Shown here piece by piece: positions 11,356-23,580 of a stretch of 64,000 nt of DNA. The notes below the pieces were generated by a model. The model saw only the letters and a list, made by a program, of their open reading frames with translations. It did no database searches and was not told the DNA's origin. How positions within the stretch are numbered: position 1 is the first letter of the stretch; each line of letters opens with the position of its first letter. Source of the DNA: Sacculina carcini (lineage: Eukaryota > Arthropoda > Thecostraca > Sacculinidae). Where the stretch lies: assembly GCA_916048095.2 (NCBI GenBank), contig OU696570.1, positions 1,732,001 through 1,796,000 of the forward strand. Reading direction: 5' to 3'. The position numbers and the translations under genes are program-made.

Positions 11356-12015
11356 CTGTATAAAAAATGAACAGTTTAAAACATTGTGTATCTGTGCAAG
11401 TGTCCATTTACAAATGCATGATAACACAACTTATTACAGATTATATTAAAAAACAAGGCTGTCTAACAGTCAGATATCAACGTGGCCGTTGCTCGCCAAT
11501 ATGTTCCAATGAAACATTGCACATTTAGCAATGTCTGTGCTGAATATTGATTATATTGGATTATCATTGGTGCCATCTACCTAAAACAACATGAAAATTA
11601 TATCATCGTCTAGATAGTTTTGAAGTAGTTATGGAGGTATGAAGTGAAAATGACAAAGTCAAATAGAAAAAATGAGCCGTTAAAATGTGAATGTTTTGGA
11701 TTCTGGAATCCACTCCTTATATATCAGCAATGTCGATGCTATAAAAAATATACCATTGTGCAGACAACATTTCTAAAAGATAGACTACAATTCATATACA
11801 AATATTATACATACGATGTGCGGAACTGACAACATATAAATTTACATCCACAATTTGCTTGATCATCGGGTGATTAAAATTCATTACTGTTTTAGTTATT
11901 TTTCACCAACTATTTATCATACTTCTAAATAAATAAATTAATTGTACTGGAAATTTTGTCTTCTATGTTATTCTTATGTCTTTCATGCTAGACTGGTTTA
12001 AATGCTAGTTTAAAT

Positions 12016-12017
<2 letters not shown>
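11356..12017 (-). other. Intron block upstream of exon B1
   Basis: No gene. AT-rich sequence with one copy of the Helitron-internal motifs (atcgggtgattaaaattcatt near 11866). Repeated in U2, U3, U4a and, shortened, U4b. Confidence 0.5.

Positions 12018-12056
<39 letters not shown>
12018..12056. repeat. (TA)n microsatellite, U1
   Basis: About 19 dinucleotides next to an actagt Helitron-like terminus (CTAG at 12070-12073). Confidence 0.93.
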
Positions 12057-12065
<9 letters not shown>

Positions 12066-12640
12066 TATACTAGTATTTAAATCTGCCCGTTGTGCCGAGC
12101 AATTCACAAAATGAAATTCATGTATAATTAATAAAATATATTGAACATTAATAAAGAATAAGGGTGCACTCATAAAAAATGAATCCATTTTAGAAGTCTA
12201 AATTTAATTTTTATTTATATTTTGACAACATATTTTCCCTCAACTCGCCTCATCTATAAACCCGCCCGTCGTGCGGAATAATTCATGAGATTCATGAAAA
12301 TTAATATTCAATTAATAAAACAAAAGGAATGTAAATTGAAAAATAAAAGTAAACCCATAGACAACTTGTAGCCAATATAAAATCCTAAATGTGAAAGTTA
12401 TATTTCAATATTGACAAATTGTTTTCCCTCAACTCGCCTCTTATTCAAAGCTGCCCGTCGCGCGGACTAATTCAGAACTCAAACACGAAACAATCACAAA
12501 GGAAATTGATTAAAAATGACAATACAATGTCATCGAATGCTTCTAAAATATATTTATAACTTAATATCATTCCCAACATCATTTGCTAAAGTACTGATCT
12601 GGTTTTGCCGCTTTAATATTTACTGCTAAAATTTTATTTT
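12057..12640 (-). mobile_element. Reversed Helitron-like ends, U1
   Basis: Three hairpins of the inverted form (ctgcccgttgtgccg, cccgcccgtcgtgcgg, ctgcccgtcgcgcgg) at about 12087, 12260 and 12453. They are oriented opposite to those at 4314-9469. The first is followed on the minus strand by ...tactag. No gene. Confidence 0.55.
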
Positions 12641-12788
12641 CCGCTATAATTTAAACCCAATATATCCTGACCCAAACCTACCAAGCCCAACCTAACCATC
12701 CCGTCCAAACCTAACCCAGCCTTATATGAGGTGATATAACTTATCAGTTTGTGAACACATAAAACCGATTCGATCATAATTTATAATT

Positions 12789-12892
12789 AAGTAGAAGTGC
12801 AGCTTTGTCTGGCCACAAACCAGATCCAAAGCTGCATACCCCCAATTCGGCCTTGATATCCTAAACCAACTACACATTATGGACAGATTACA
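12789..12892 (-). repeat. Hairpin block (~105 bp), reverse, U1
   Basis: Inverted copy of 9641-9745. Here the outer stem is longer (gcagctttg / caaagctgc). The c-rich tract before it (12655-12720, aaacctaacc-type) is noncoding. Confidence 0.7.
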
Positions 12893-13116
12893 TCCGCGGG
12901 ATGAGGCCGAATTCGCGGGATGAGGACGGAGGGGGGAGATCACTGTCTCTTTTTAACTTCTTTTGTTTCTTCCTTCTTCGAATATTTCTTTTGAAGATTG
13001 TTGTGAATGCGAGATGCGAGCTGCCGCCGACAAAACAAAAATCGACGGCGGCAGCGTTTGGCGGAAAACGGGAACGACGAAAAATCCATCGACAAACATA
13101 CAAAAAAAGTCCTCAA
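12893..13116 (-). other. GC-richer block with hairpin, U1
   Basis: It contains an inverted repeat gctgccgccg / cggcggcagc (13020-13029 and 13046-13055). On the plus strand a frame of 123 codons crosses this block into the minisatellite. It is chance reading through repeats, not a gene. Confidence 0.55.
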
Positions 13117-13821
13117 ACAGACACAAATGACCTCAATGACCTTGAAAATGACCACAGAGGTAAAAAAAACCTAGCCTATGACCTTCTTTCATCCATGTTA
13201 CCCCTAGGGACCAAGTTTCATCCAAATCGGTCCAGTGGTTTAGGAGGAGATAGGATAAACAGACACAAATGACCTCAATGACCGTGAAAATGACCTCAAA
13301 GGTCAACAAAACCTAACCTATGACCTTCTTGCATCCATGTTACCCCTAGGGACCGAATTTCATCAAAATCGGTCCAGTGGCTTAGGAGGAGATAGGGTAA
13401 ACAGACACAAATGACTTCAATGACCTTGAAAGTGACCTCGGAGGTCACAAAACTCAGCCTATGACCTTCTTGCATCCATTTTACCCTAGGGACCAAGTTT
13501 CATCAAAATCGGTCCAGTGGTTTAGGAGGAGATAGGGTAAACAGACACAAATGACCTCAATTACCTTGAAAATGACCTCGGAGGTCAACAAAACATAAAT
13601 TATTGCCTTCTTGCGTCCATTTTACCCCTAGGGACCAAGTTTCATCAAAATCGGTCCAGTGGCTTAGGAGGAGATAGGGTAAACAGACACAAATGACCTC
13701 AATGACCTTGAAAATGACCTCGGAGGTCACAAAACTCAGCCTATGACCTTCTTGCATCCATTTTACCCCTAAAGACTAAGTTTCATCGAAATCGGTCCAG
13801 TGGTTTAGGAGGAGATAGGAT
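13117..13821 (-). repeat. 142-bp minisatellite, reverse, U1
   Basis: Five copies of the same monomer as 3795-4313, inverted. Together the two arrays flank the LDLa exon pair of this unit as an inverted repeat. Confidence 0.93.
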
Positions 13822-13874
13822 ACAAACAGACATTTAGACAATTTGCAATCAGTGCAGTGCAAAAAATTACCATC

Positions 13875-13897
13875 AATTCGGCACTTCGGGCCGAATT
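13875..13897. other. Perfect palindromic hairpin, U1
   Basis: aattcggc, seven-base spacer, gccgaatt: an 8-bp perfect stem. Repeated at 24563, 36196, 51984 and 56198. 13898-14118 is otherwise plain AT-rich sequence; near 14010 the SINE block of other units is missing. Confidence 0.7.
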
Positions 13898-14118
13898 GGA
13901 TAAAAAACCTGAGATTATTTACTCCACGGCCTAAAACAAGCGGCCCACCAATACTTTTCTCGCAGCCAGCCAATATAGTATAGAAACAAAATTGTTAGAC
14001 AGTAACCGTTCATCGTTAATGTTTGAGAATTTTCATATCCATGTATAAGCTGTTGTTACACCGATGCAAAATGTCGAAATGAAAAAAAATAAAAAACAAC
14101 GTATATTTTAGATATGTA

Positions 14119-14195
14119 CTTCCTTATAAGGGTGCCGGGAACTTTTGAAAGGCTTGCCAAGGATGCCTCAAAATAGAAAAGGTTGGGAACCACTG
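14119..14195 (-). mobile_element. hAT-like terminal repeat, U1
   Basis: On the minus strand it begins cagtggttcccaacc and continues into a pyrimidine-rich stretch. This is the usual start of many hAT transposons. The other end is not seen. 14196-14621 holds AT-rich sequence and no gene. Confidence 0.55.
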
Positions 14196-14620
14196 ACTTA
14201 AGCAAATGATGTTGGAGAATGATGTGAACGTATAAATATGCTTTGCAATGTGATGATAAATGTACCAGGAATAATATGTAGCGGAACATATATAGCGATG
14301 TACACACAAAAATAACAAATTTATGCATATGATGCATTAGCGGAAGCATTAACCAGGAATTATAGGCATGAAATAATATTTATCATTTTTCATTGTTTTC
14401 CTTTCGTGTTTGATATATAAATTTTTCCTCACGACGGGTTGGTTTAAATATGAGGCGGGTTGAATGAATATTTTTTCGTCAATTATTGGAATACGAATAT
14501 GCAAACTTGTACTTGAACTTTTCTATTGGTTTGTATTTTTCACTTTATCGTTTTATATTATGTTGTGTCTTTGCTTACTTCAGCGATAGCTCAGAAAAAT
14601 ACAAGTTCGCCAGAACTGAA

Positions 14621-14621
<1 letters not shown>

Positions 14622-14682
<61 letters not shown>
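14622..14682. repeat. (TA)n microsatellite, U2
   Basis: About 30 dinucleotides at the start of U2, shorter than in U1. Confidence 0.97.
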
Positions 14683-14684
<2 letters not shown>

Positions 14685-15512
14685 TTCAATATTCACATAA
14701 AAAACAAGCATAACACAAAGAAATCCACAGAGCAAAAGCTCAGCACTCCGACCTGCTATATCCGCACGCACGCACTCACTGTCTATGCATCTTCATAAAT
14801 GTCGAAGAATTATAATAAAAATAGAATACACAACATATTAGATTCACTTTTACTTGATATTCCTTTTGTTTTATAAAATGTTCCGCACGACGGGCAGGTA
14901 TAAAATATGCAAATTTAAATATACTTTAAAATATGGGTTTGAAATATGCTAAGCTGACAAAATTTAAATTTGCATCGACAATTTTCTTTAATATCGGGTG
15001 ACCAGGCTTCATCATTTTTCGTTATTACTCACGAACTAGTTATTACACATCTAATATATTATTCCACAGTACTGGAACTTTTGTCCTCTACAATACGGTA
15101 TAATTGTATATTTGCCAAGGTGTACAGTAAACACGTTACGGGTGTAGAAATTTAAAATGATCCGTTGCAAATTTTAGAAAGAAAGGCTCCCATTTGAACA
15201 TATTTTAGACATTAATTGGTTTAAACCATACAAACCCTCCTGGGTCTATATCTAGAGCCGGCCCTAATAAGTCATTCGTCTCTACCAGTCAGCTTGCGAG
15301 ATTCAACTGTTGTCAGTCGACAGGCTGGAAACAATATACTTCATACATCTTGTATTCGAGAATCACACATAATTTCCGCTATTTGGAGGTGTGCTATATA
15401 AGTGGGGACCCATAGATTATTCCGCTATTTGGAGGTTTCCGCCATTCGGAAGTTAATATTTTAGGATATAATATTGAGGATATAATATTGATAATAATAT
15501 TGAGGATAAAGG
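14683..15512. other. Pre-piggyBac block, U2
   Basis: Same content as 163-1019. No gene seen. Confidence 0.6.
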
Positions 15513-15516
15513 TTAA

Positions 15517-18144
15517 CCTTCATCCTCCCAATGTTCCCATATGGGAACATTTGCAGTACGATGTTTGACAACCATTTAATGTCATTTTTTACTAATAAAT
15601 TCCTAATATTTGTATATGTTTCGAGAGAAGAGAAAACGTGCAACTATCAAATAACAAAATTATAAATATGCAATGAATAATTTATGTGCTATAAATCCTC
15701 AAACGTTACCATTTTCATTTTCTGTAGCTGATACATTTAAGAGTACACTTCGACTACTAATTTGATTCCATTGTTCTTGATGTTAGATCTAATTATTAAC
15801 AATAACAAGATTATGACAAGATAAGATCACAATAACAAGATTATGATAATTGTACTGATACCAAATATTTCAAATTATATATGTAAATCACTTTGTGAGA
15901 GCAAGACAAAGTTCAATGTTCCCACATGGGAACATTTGCGTTTTGCGGACAAAAACGTTACAGAAGTTTGCCATCATGTAAGTCACGTGCGCGATATGCT
16001 CGCTCACCAAACTAAAGTATCAAATTGCATCGTATTGACTGCATGACGCGATACATTGACAGTTTTCGTCACAGTGTTGGTCAGTTATGTGTTGATTGTG
16101 TTGGACCAGTGTAGAATTGTTTTATATCAAAGTTTGGATAATGGCTGCTACAGGAAGTATAGTTACGTTTTCTGAGGCGATGGAGACTTTGGAAGAGAAG
16201 TCAAATCCAAGAAATGTTGTAATTTTACCTCCAGAGAGTGGAGATTGCGATATGGAAAATGATATTGAGGATATTGACAAAAACATGGTCAGCGATGAAG
16301 AAGCATTTGAGCCAGCCGGACATCTTCAAGTGGAGGAAGACAACCACGATGACAGCTGGACTTTGACAACATATCCCAGACCAAGGTGGAGCAAAAACTC
16401 CGGACTCAAAACAACTATCGATATTGAGCAAGTGCCGAAGCTTTGTGAATCTCACCCAAGTCTTTCCGATTTATCACCATTTCAGATGTGACAGCGGTTT
16501 TTTCCGGTGAAATTGTGGACATGATTGTAAGTCAAACAAATTTGTACGCGACGAGAGACAAAAACGCAGCCGGTTTGATTGTACAGACTAATGATATCAA
16601 CGCATTTTTGGGCATATTGCTTCTGTCTGGATATCACAAAGTGCCAGAGGAGAGACACTACTGGTCTGCTCAACCTGATCTGGGAGTCAAATTTGTATCC
16701 GATGCAATGTCCCGGCAGCAATTTCAAACGTTGAAAAGTTTTGTCCACTTTGCTGACAACAGAAATCTGCAGACAGGAGACAAGCTCGCCAAGATTCGGC
16801 CGCTTTACACGCTGCTACATCAAACTCTCATCAAGCACGGTATTTTCCACGAAGAACTGAGCATCGACGAGTCCATGGTGCCATACTATGGAAGGCACTC
16901 CGCAAAAATGATCACACGTGGAAAACCAATACGAGTTGGCTACAAAGTGTTGGCACTGTGCGGCAATGATGGCTATCCGTATCACCTGGATATCTACGCT
17001 GGCAAGGAACAAAAACAAAAACTGCCTCTCAGTACCTCAGTTGGCAATCGTATGGTCGATGTGATTATGAACAGTTCTTCGCCTACGCAACATACATTGT
17101 ACTTGGACATTTTTTTCACATCATACGACCTACTGAAGTCACTGGCAGAAAAAAATATAAAAATTACCGGCACTGTTCGTGAAAAAAGAACTGCTGGAGC
17201 GTCTCGACTGTTAAAATCTGACATGGACATGAGAAACTTTCGAGAGGTAGTTTTTACCACAGAAGTGACGGACTAGTGTATGTCTGCAAATGGCATGACA
17301 ACTGTATTGTCACCATTGCAAGCAATCACGAAACTCATTTTCCTGTGAAAGAAGCTGTTCGTTAGAAAGAAGCTGTTCCCAACATCATTAGAAAATAAAC
17401 GAAGGCATGGGAGGCGTTGATTTGATGAATCGCCTTCTGGCAACGTATCGACCTGGAATCAGAGGAAAAAAATGGTACTGGCCTCTGTTTTCAAACGCTC
17501 TCAATTTATCGGTTGTTGCTGCTTAGCGCTTACATAGCAATTCAGTCGAGAATGCTCTTTTCCATCTTGATTCCAGGAGAGAAGTGGCAATGTGTTTACT
17601 GAAATCGTCAGACAGCGGTCAAGACACTGGATTGCACAGCACAGTCAACCCGCCTGTTGATATCCGCTATGACAAGATCGGCCATAAAAAAGCAAGCTAC
17701 AAGCAGGGTAGATGTGTAGTATGCAAGAGTAATACAAGGTATCGCTGCTCCAAATGCTTGGTTCGACTCCACTACGATAAGAACACTGCGTGTGCCCATA
17801 TATATCACACAAGATGAAATTTTATTTGTGAATTTTGATGTTTTATAATTGTTTTTGTATTCATGACATTTCAATAAACAACTATTTGACCTAACAGTGT
17901 CTGCATTGACCATTTGGAACAATATTGTTAGATATATAACAAGGGTGAAACAGTGCTGAGTGAAAACTGTAACTTTTTGATCATATAACGCTCAATGTTC
18001 CCACATGGGAACATACCCATAACTCAAAAAATATTCGATGAATCTTGATAATTTTTTCAAAGAATATACAATGTGCTGCCACAACAATACCAACAAAATT
18101 TCATGTTTTTAACTCAAGCCCTTCTATTTGTGGGATGATAAAGG
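15517..18144 (+). mobile_element. piggyBac-like element, copy 2
   Basis: 2,628 bp between TTAA at 15513-15516 and 18145-18148. Same flanks, ends and three internal palindromes as copy 1. It was therefore duplicated with the unit rather than inserted anew. Confidence 0.92.
16141..17817 (+). pseudogene. piggyBac-like transposase, copy 2 (broken)
   Basis: The N-terminal frame from ATG 16141 is longer than in copies 1 and 4 because the early TAA is a Tyr codon here. It ends at a TGA at 16489-16491 after the one-base deletion shared by copies 1-4. The core (16488-17276) keeps SIDESM and the Asp of YLD, but the Asn after that Asp is Ile. The C-terminal part has a TAG near 17524 that replaces a Trp, in addition to the shared breaks. 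The zinc-binding tail (17584-17817) has His-Tyr instead of His-Cys in LHCDK, which loses one probable zinc ligand. Confidence 0.9.
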
Positions 18145-18284
18145 TTAACACGTATTTGATAAGCTTTTAATCGTGACTAAGGAATAGATTCCACTGTAGA
18201 ATGGAATGTAGAATGGAGTATGTCATCTATTGGTATTTTTTGCCCTGCACTGATTGCAAATTTTCTAAATGTCTGTTTGTATCC

Positions 18285-18511
18285 TATCTCCTCCTAAACC
18301 ACTGGACCGATTTTGATGAAACTTGGTCCCTAGGGGTAAAATGGACGAAAGAAGGCAATAGGTTATGTTTTGTTGACCTCCAAGGTCATTTTAAAGGTCA
18401 TTGAGGTCATTTGTGTCTGTTTACCCTATCTCCTCCTAAACCACTGGACCGATTTGGATGAAACTTGGTCCCTAGGGGTAAAATGGATGCAAGAAGGTCA
18501 TAGGCTAGGTG
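18285..18511 (+). repeat. 142-bp minisatellite, forward, U2
   Basis: Only about two monomers, against nearly four in U1 and U4. Confidence 0.92.
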
Positions 18512-19823
18512 TTGTTGCATATAAATATATAAGCCAGCATATAAACCCGATAATAATAAAAACGATATTCTGTCTGTGTGTGTGTGTGTGTACAAACGAG
18601 TTTTTCACATTTTGGGGATTTTATGCCACGGGTTCGAGGAAAACTGCTCAACAGAATTGACAGTTTTTCATATCCACAGATGGAAATTTTGTCTTCTACA
18701 AGATGATATATTTTTCAAATATGTAGTGTTAACATTCCAAAAGGTATGACCGTTTATTCAAGACCATTTCATTTCCACCGACGACTGATAGATTTAACAC
18801 AGCGATCAATGGAGACAATGGCCGATCCAGGAATATGGAAGGGGGGCTTTTGCAGGGCCTCCTTGAAAAACGTTATTAAAAATGTCCTTCACATGCAATG
18901 TTTTCCACTAATTTTGATATATCTTCTGAAAAACTTTTTAACAAGCCATTATAAAATATTTAGCCCCACTATAAATATTTACTTCATCCGCCTATGATTT
19001 CTCGCTGCTGCGAAATCAACATCTGAATTTATATGCAAAGCGCATGACGTATTCGCTAGGGCGCTAGCGTTCAGGACAAAATCTAGCTAATTATCTAAAA
19101 TGAAAACCTTCATATTTAGACTTTCCTATTGGTTAATAGTTGTTATGGGTATACTTTTTTCTATTTAAATTTGTATTTGTTTTCTTTTATGAATTCAAAG
19201 TTTATTTTATTTATATAATATTTGTTCCGCACAGCGGGCGGGTTTCAATGCTATATGGTGATGTTAAGTTATAAATATTATGGTGATAGATGGTGATGTT
19301 AAGTTATAAATATTATTTTGGAAACATTATGATGAAAAAGTTTGGTCATTTTTCATTGTTTCGTGTCTGAGTTCTGAATTATTCAGCACGACGGGCAGGT
19401 TTAAATATGAGGCGGTTAAAGCAAACTATTTTGTCAAAATAAATATAAAAATATAGAATTTTATACTTTTTTATGGGTTTACTCTTTTCTTTTTTAATTC
19501 ATATTCCATTTCTCTTATGAATTGAATACAAATTTAATAGTATGAATTGTTCCGCACGACGGGCGGGTTAACATGCTAGAATTTTCATGGTCTGTTACGT
19601 GTTTGTGTTCTGAATTATTCCGTACGACGGGCAGGGTCATATATGAGGCGGATCGAGGGCTATTTTGTCCAAATTAAAATGAAAATATTCACATTTAGAC
19701 ATTTCTATTGGTTAGCATATTTACAGGTTAAATTTTTTACTTTTAAATTTGTATTAATTTTATTTTATAAATTGAATATGAACTACATGTTATGAACTGT
19801 TCCGCACGACGGGCGGGTTTAAA
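18512..19823 (+). mobile_element. Helitron-like hairpin cluster, U2
   Basis: Counterpart of 4314-5607 with the same series of hairpins. No gene. Confidence 0.55.
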
Positions 19824-20108
19824 TCTATATATATATAAAAGAAATTCTCTGTCTGTCTGTGTGTGTATGTATGCTTGAATATGAGGATAAAATAACTGGG
19901 CGGGCTCAATGATATAAATCAGTGGTTTCAAACGTAAAAGAAGCGATGGATCATTTTATGAAATAAATATGTCCCGCAGACAGCAACTATAGACAATAAA
20001 ACGTTCAATCTCACCGTGTATAATGCATTCTTATACAAAACTAACGGATTTGTCTTCAAGATCCAGAACGGATCGACACGATCCACAACGGGTGGGTTTA
20101 CATGCTAG
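19824..20108 (+). mobile_element. Short Helitron-like element, U2
   Basis: 285 bp from TC (tctatatatatataaaag) to ...acatgctag. It directly follows the hairpin that in U1 precedes the 3.6-kb segment, so U2 shows the state without that segment. Confidence 0.5.
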
Positions 20109-20279
20109 ACATTTAGGTTAGGTTACGTCAAGAATTTATCACTAACTAGGGGTTGAGTTTGTGTCGGATTGAGTTTGTGTGTGAGGTACTAGACAATAAA
20201 AGCATTATTAATTATTGCTATGTATATCTTCTGGTCCCAAATTATTTCATCATTTCGCTTCTTCTTTACCCTCTTATGT

Positions 20280-20384
20280 GATCTGTCCATAATGTGTAGT
20301 TGGTTTAGGATATCAAGGCCGAATTGGGGGTATGCAGCTTTGGATCTGGTTTGTGGCCAGACAAAGCTGCACGTCTACTTAATT
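20280..20384 (+). repeat. Hairpin block (~105 bp), forward, U2
   Basis: Copy of 9641-9745. Confidence 0.7.
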
Positions 20385-20390
20385 TGTAAA

Positions 20391-20600
20391 GTAATGTAAT
20401 GTATTGTATGTAATGTAATGTATTGAGGTAATTTATGTAATGTATTGATGAAATTTATGTAATGTACTGATGCAATTCATGTAATGTATTTATGCAATTT
20501 ATGTAATGTATTGATGTAATTTATGTAATGTATTGATGTAATTTATGTAATGTATTGATGTAATGTATGTAATGTATTGATGTACTGTAGAATGCAATGT
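20391..20600 (+). repeat. ~20-bp minisatellite, U2
   Basis: Counterpart of 9751-9960. Confidence 0.9.
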
Positions 20601-20652
20601 AGAATGGAGTAATGTACACATGAATGGCGGGTATAAATTATAACGGAATATA

Positions 20653-20780
20653 CAGTGATACCTCAGCTGACGAACATAATTGGTTCCCAGAAAGTGTGTG
20701 TTAGGCGAAACGTTTGTCTTCCGAACATTCATTTTCCATAGTAAACCATTAAAATGGGAATAATCTGTTCCCAGGTCCGC
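20653..20780 (+). mobile_element. pogo/Tigger-like terminal repeat, U2
   Basis: Counterpart of 10013-10140, again after TA. 20781-21055 is AT-rich intron without a gene. Confidence 0.5.
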
Positions 20781-21055
20781 ATAAAACATTATTTTTTACT
20801 AAATACGCCTTAAAACTACACAAAAATATACCTTACTTTATGTATAATACATGTATTATTGTAATGTAATTAAGTAAGTATATTTTGTAACACTAACATT
20901 GAACATTGAACATTGAAATGTTATGGTTCATGACCTCATTTACTGAAATATCGAGTACGTTTTAGTGATCAAATTATGATTGCAAGTTACACCAGTTATC
21001 ATTGATCGTCCAGTATGGTGAAAGAAAACGAGGAAATGTTTGGCATGTTTCTCAC

Positions 21056-21111
21056 ATCACGAATGCATGTAGTATTGTCCTCGCACTTGACTGCCCCCTC
21101 CTTACATACCA
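21056..21111 (-). CDS. LDLa exon A2 (first half, C1-C3)
   Basis: 56-nt exon reading VCKEGAVKCEDNTTCIRD after a split codon. Acceptor tatttcag, donor gtgaga. It would join to B1 across a 9.7-kb intron to give a complete module. It differs from A1 only at the last two codons (Ser-Glu to Arg-Asp), all replacement changes. Confidence 0.8.
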
Positions 21112-21936
21112 CTGAAATAATAAGTCACAACAATCATGTTATTGTTCAGCTTATCTTCATGAATCATACGAGTATAAAAGTGAATAATTCTGCCCTATTG
21201 GACGAGTCATAAGATGCCATTAATATTCCGGTTTAATGCGTCCAACACTTATAATGCACACCATCTATGAAAAATATATGCTGATTCAACTATATGAGCA
21301 AATAAAAACACAAAACTTGCAAATCATTAAGCAAATTAATTTTTGTTGTTGCATATTTAGCATATGTAACGCACACATGTACAGCAAAAATACAGTTAAA
21401 TATATACACAGATGAATATTTTTACCGCAAATACCAATATATTTGTGTAACTGTAATATAATGTTATTTGACACGTTTATGATCAAGACTCGTTCACAAT
21501 TTGTTCGGCAAGATAATACGCTAGATGGCTATCATAGAAGAATTGCAGCGTATAAATGGATAAACGGATACAAAAAACATTTAGTTCACATAGTTCAAGA
21601 CAAGCATAAATAGAACCGATGTCGAGGCCCCATTAAAAATACAGCACCATTATGATAGAGGTCCGACTTTTGGAAAATGCAGTCACGAGCAAGCCTTTGG
21701 TCTCCTGGGGACTTACAGTACTTGTATGCGCTACTTTATGATATAATTTAGTATCATGCGTGAAGCAACGGGGTACCTCAACACTCGAGGCATCCTGCCG
21801 GGGTTTGGGGGCGGTTGCTGCGGCTTTGAACATGACATGGGAAAATACAGTGGAATATTATTGTATCGTTAAATATATTGTATTCGTTCAAATATCACTA
21901 AATAAAATGAGATTGATCAGAGATAAGATGACCCAC
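21112..21936 (-). other. Intron B2 to A2 (825 bp)
   Basis: Same content and length as the intron at 10473-11297. It differs from that copy at roughly a dozen positions, against about 16 differences in the 58-nt exon B beside it. Confidence 0.7.
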
Positions 21937-21994
21937 CACAGTTCTTCTCATCTGTTCCGTCAGGACAATCCTTGTCTCCGTCACACTTCCAGTA
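21937..21994 (-). CDS. LDLa exon B2 (second half, C4-C6)
   Basis: 58-nt exon reading [19 protein letters not shown]. This is the most canonical second half in the window. It keeps the Trp two residues before C4, the CDG motif, the Asp before C5 and the acidic pair after TD, so a calcium site is likely complete. The acceptor is ...tttttcag and the donor gtgggt. It pairs with A3 across an 11.0-kb intron. Confidence 0.87.
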
Positions 21995-22667
21995 CTGAAA
22001 AATGAACAGTTAGTAAAAAATGAACAGTTTAAAACATTGTGTATCTGTGCAAGTGTCCATTTACAAATGCATGATAACACAACTTATTACAGATTATATT
22101 AAAAAACAAGGCTGTCTAACAGTCAGATATCAACGTGGCCGTTGCTCGCCAATATGTTCCAATGAAACATTGCACATTTAGCAATGTCTGTGCTGAATAT
22201 TGGTTACATTGGATTATCATTGGTACCATCTACCTAAAACAACATGAAAATTATATCATCGTCTAGATAGTTTTGAAGTAGTTATGGAGGTATGAAGTGA
22301 AAATTACAAAGTCAAATAGAAAAAATGAGCAGTAAAATGTGAATGTTTTGGATTCTGGAATCCACTCCTTATATATCAGCAATGTCGATGCTATAAAAAA
22401 TATACCATTGTGCAGACAACATTTCTACAAGATAGACTACAATTCATATACAAATATTATACATATGATGTGCGGAACTGACAACATATAAATTTACCTC
22501 CACAATTTGCTTGATCATCGGGTGATTAAAATTCATTACTGTTTTAGTTATTTTTCACCAACTATTTATCATACTTCTAAATAAATAAATTAATTGTACT
22601 GGAAATTTTGTCTTCTATGTTATTCTTATGTCTTTCATGCTAGACTGGTGTAAATGCTAGTTTAAAT

Positions 22668-22672
<5 letters not shown>
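21995..22672 (-). other. Intron block upstream of exon B2
   Basis: Counterpart of 11356-12017. It carries a small duplication of the aaaatgaacagtt motif next to exon B2. No gene. Confidence 0.5.
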
Positions 22673-22735
<63 letters not shown>

Positions 22736-22757
22736 TATATATATACACATATATATA
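22673..22757. repeat. (TA)n microsatellite, U2
   Basis: Interrupted TA tract ending in atatacac repeats. Confidence 0.93.
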
Positions 22758-23330
22758 CTAGTATTTAAATCTGCCCGTTGTGCCGAGCAATTCACAAAAT
22801 GAAATTCATGTATAATTAATAAAATATATTGAACATTAATAAAGAATAAGGGTGCACTCATAAAAAATGAATCCATTTTAGAAGTCTAAATTTAATTTTT
22901 ATTTATATTTTGACAACATATTTTCCCTCAACTCGCCTCATATATAAACCCGCCCGTCGTGCGGAATAATTCATGAGATTCATGAAAATTAATATTCAAT
23001 TAATAAAACAAAAGGAATGTAAATTGAAAAATAAAAGTAAACCCATAGACAACTTGTAGCCAATATAAAATCCTAAATGTGAAAGTTATATTTCAATATT
23101 GACAAATTGTTTTCCCTCAACTCGCCTCTTATTCAAAGCTGCCCGTCGCGCGGACTAATTCAGAACTCAAACACGAAACAATCACAAAGGAAATTGATTA
23201 AAAATGACAATACAATGTCATCGAATGCTTCTAAAATATATTTATAACTTAATATCATTCCCAACATCATTTGCTAAAGTACTGATCTGGTTTTGCCGCT
23301 TTAATATTTACTGCTAAAATTTTATTTTCC
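22758..23330 (-). mobile_element. Reversed Helitron-like ends, U2
   Basis: Counterpart of 12057-12640 with three inverted hairpins. No gene. Confidence 0.55.
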
Positions 23331-23476
23331 GCTATAATTTAAACCCAATATATCCTGACCCAAACCTACCAAGCCCAACCTAACCATCCCGTCCAAACCT
23401 AACCCAGCCTTATATGAGGTGATATAACTTATCAGTTTGTGAACACATAAAACCGATTCGATCATAATTTATAATT

Positions 23477-23580
23477 AAGTAGAAGTGCAGCTTTGTCTGG
23501 CCACAAACCAGATCCAAAGCTGCATACCCCCAATTCGGCCTTGATATCCTAAACCAACTACACATTATGGACAGATTACA
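23477..23580 (-). repeat. Hairpin block (~105 bp), reverse, U2
   Basis: Inverted copy of 20280-20384. Confidence 0.7.

Larger units (their letters stand above)
1..14544. repeat. Higher-order tandem unit U1 (long type)
   Basis: First copy of the tandem unit. The first bases of the window match those at 14545, 26525, 38159 and 58160, which defines the unit boundary used here. U1 is a long-type unit: it carries four forward minisatellite copies and the 3.6-kb Helitron-like segment at 5608-9187, like U4 and unlike U2 and U3. It lacks the roughly 1.3-kb block with the SINE that all other units have (junction near 14010). Confidence 0.93.

Noticed and set aside
12901..13272. 123-codon plus-strand frame, open in U1, U2 and U4a
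   Set aside because: It runs from a GC-rich repeat block into the minisatellite, is shortened in U3 and U4b, and lacks any known domain. Its conservation is explained by recent duplication.
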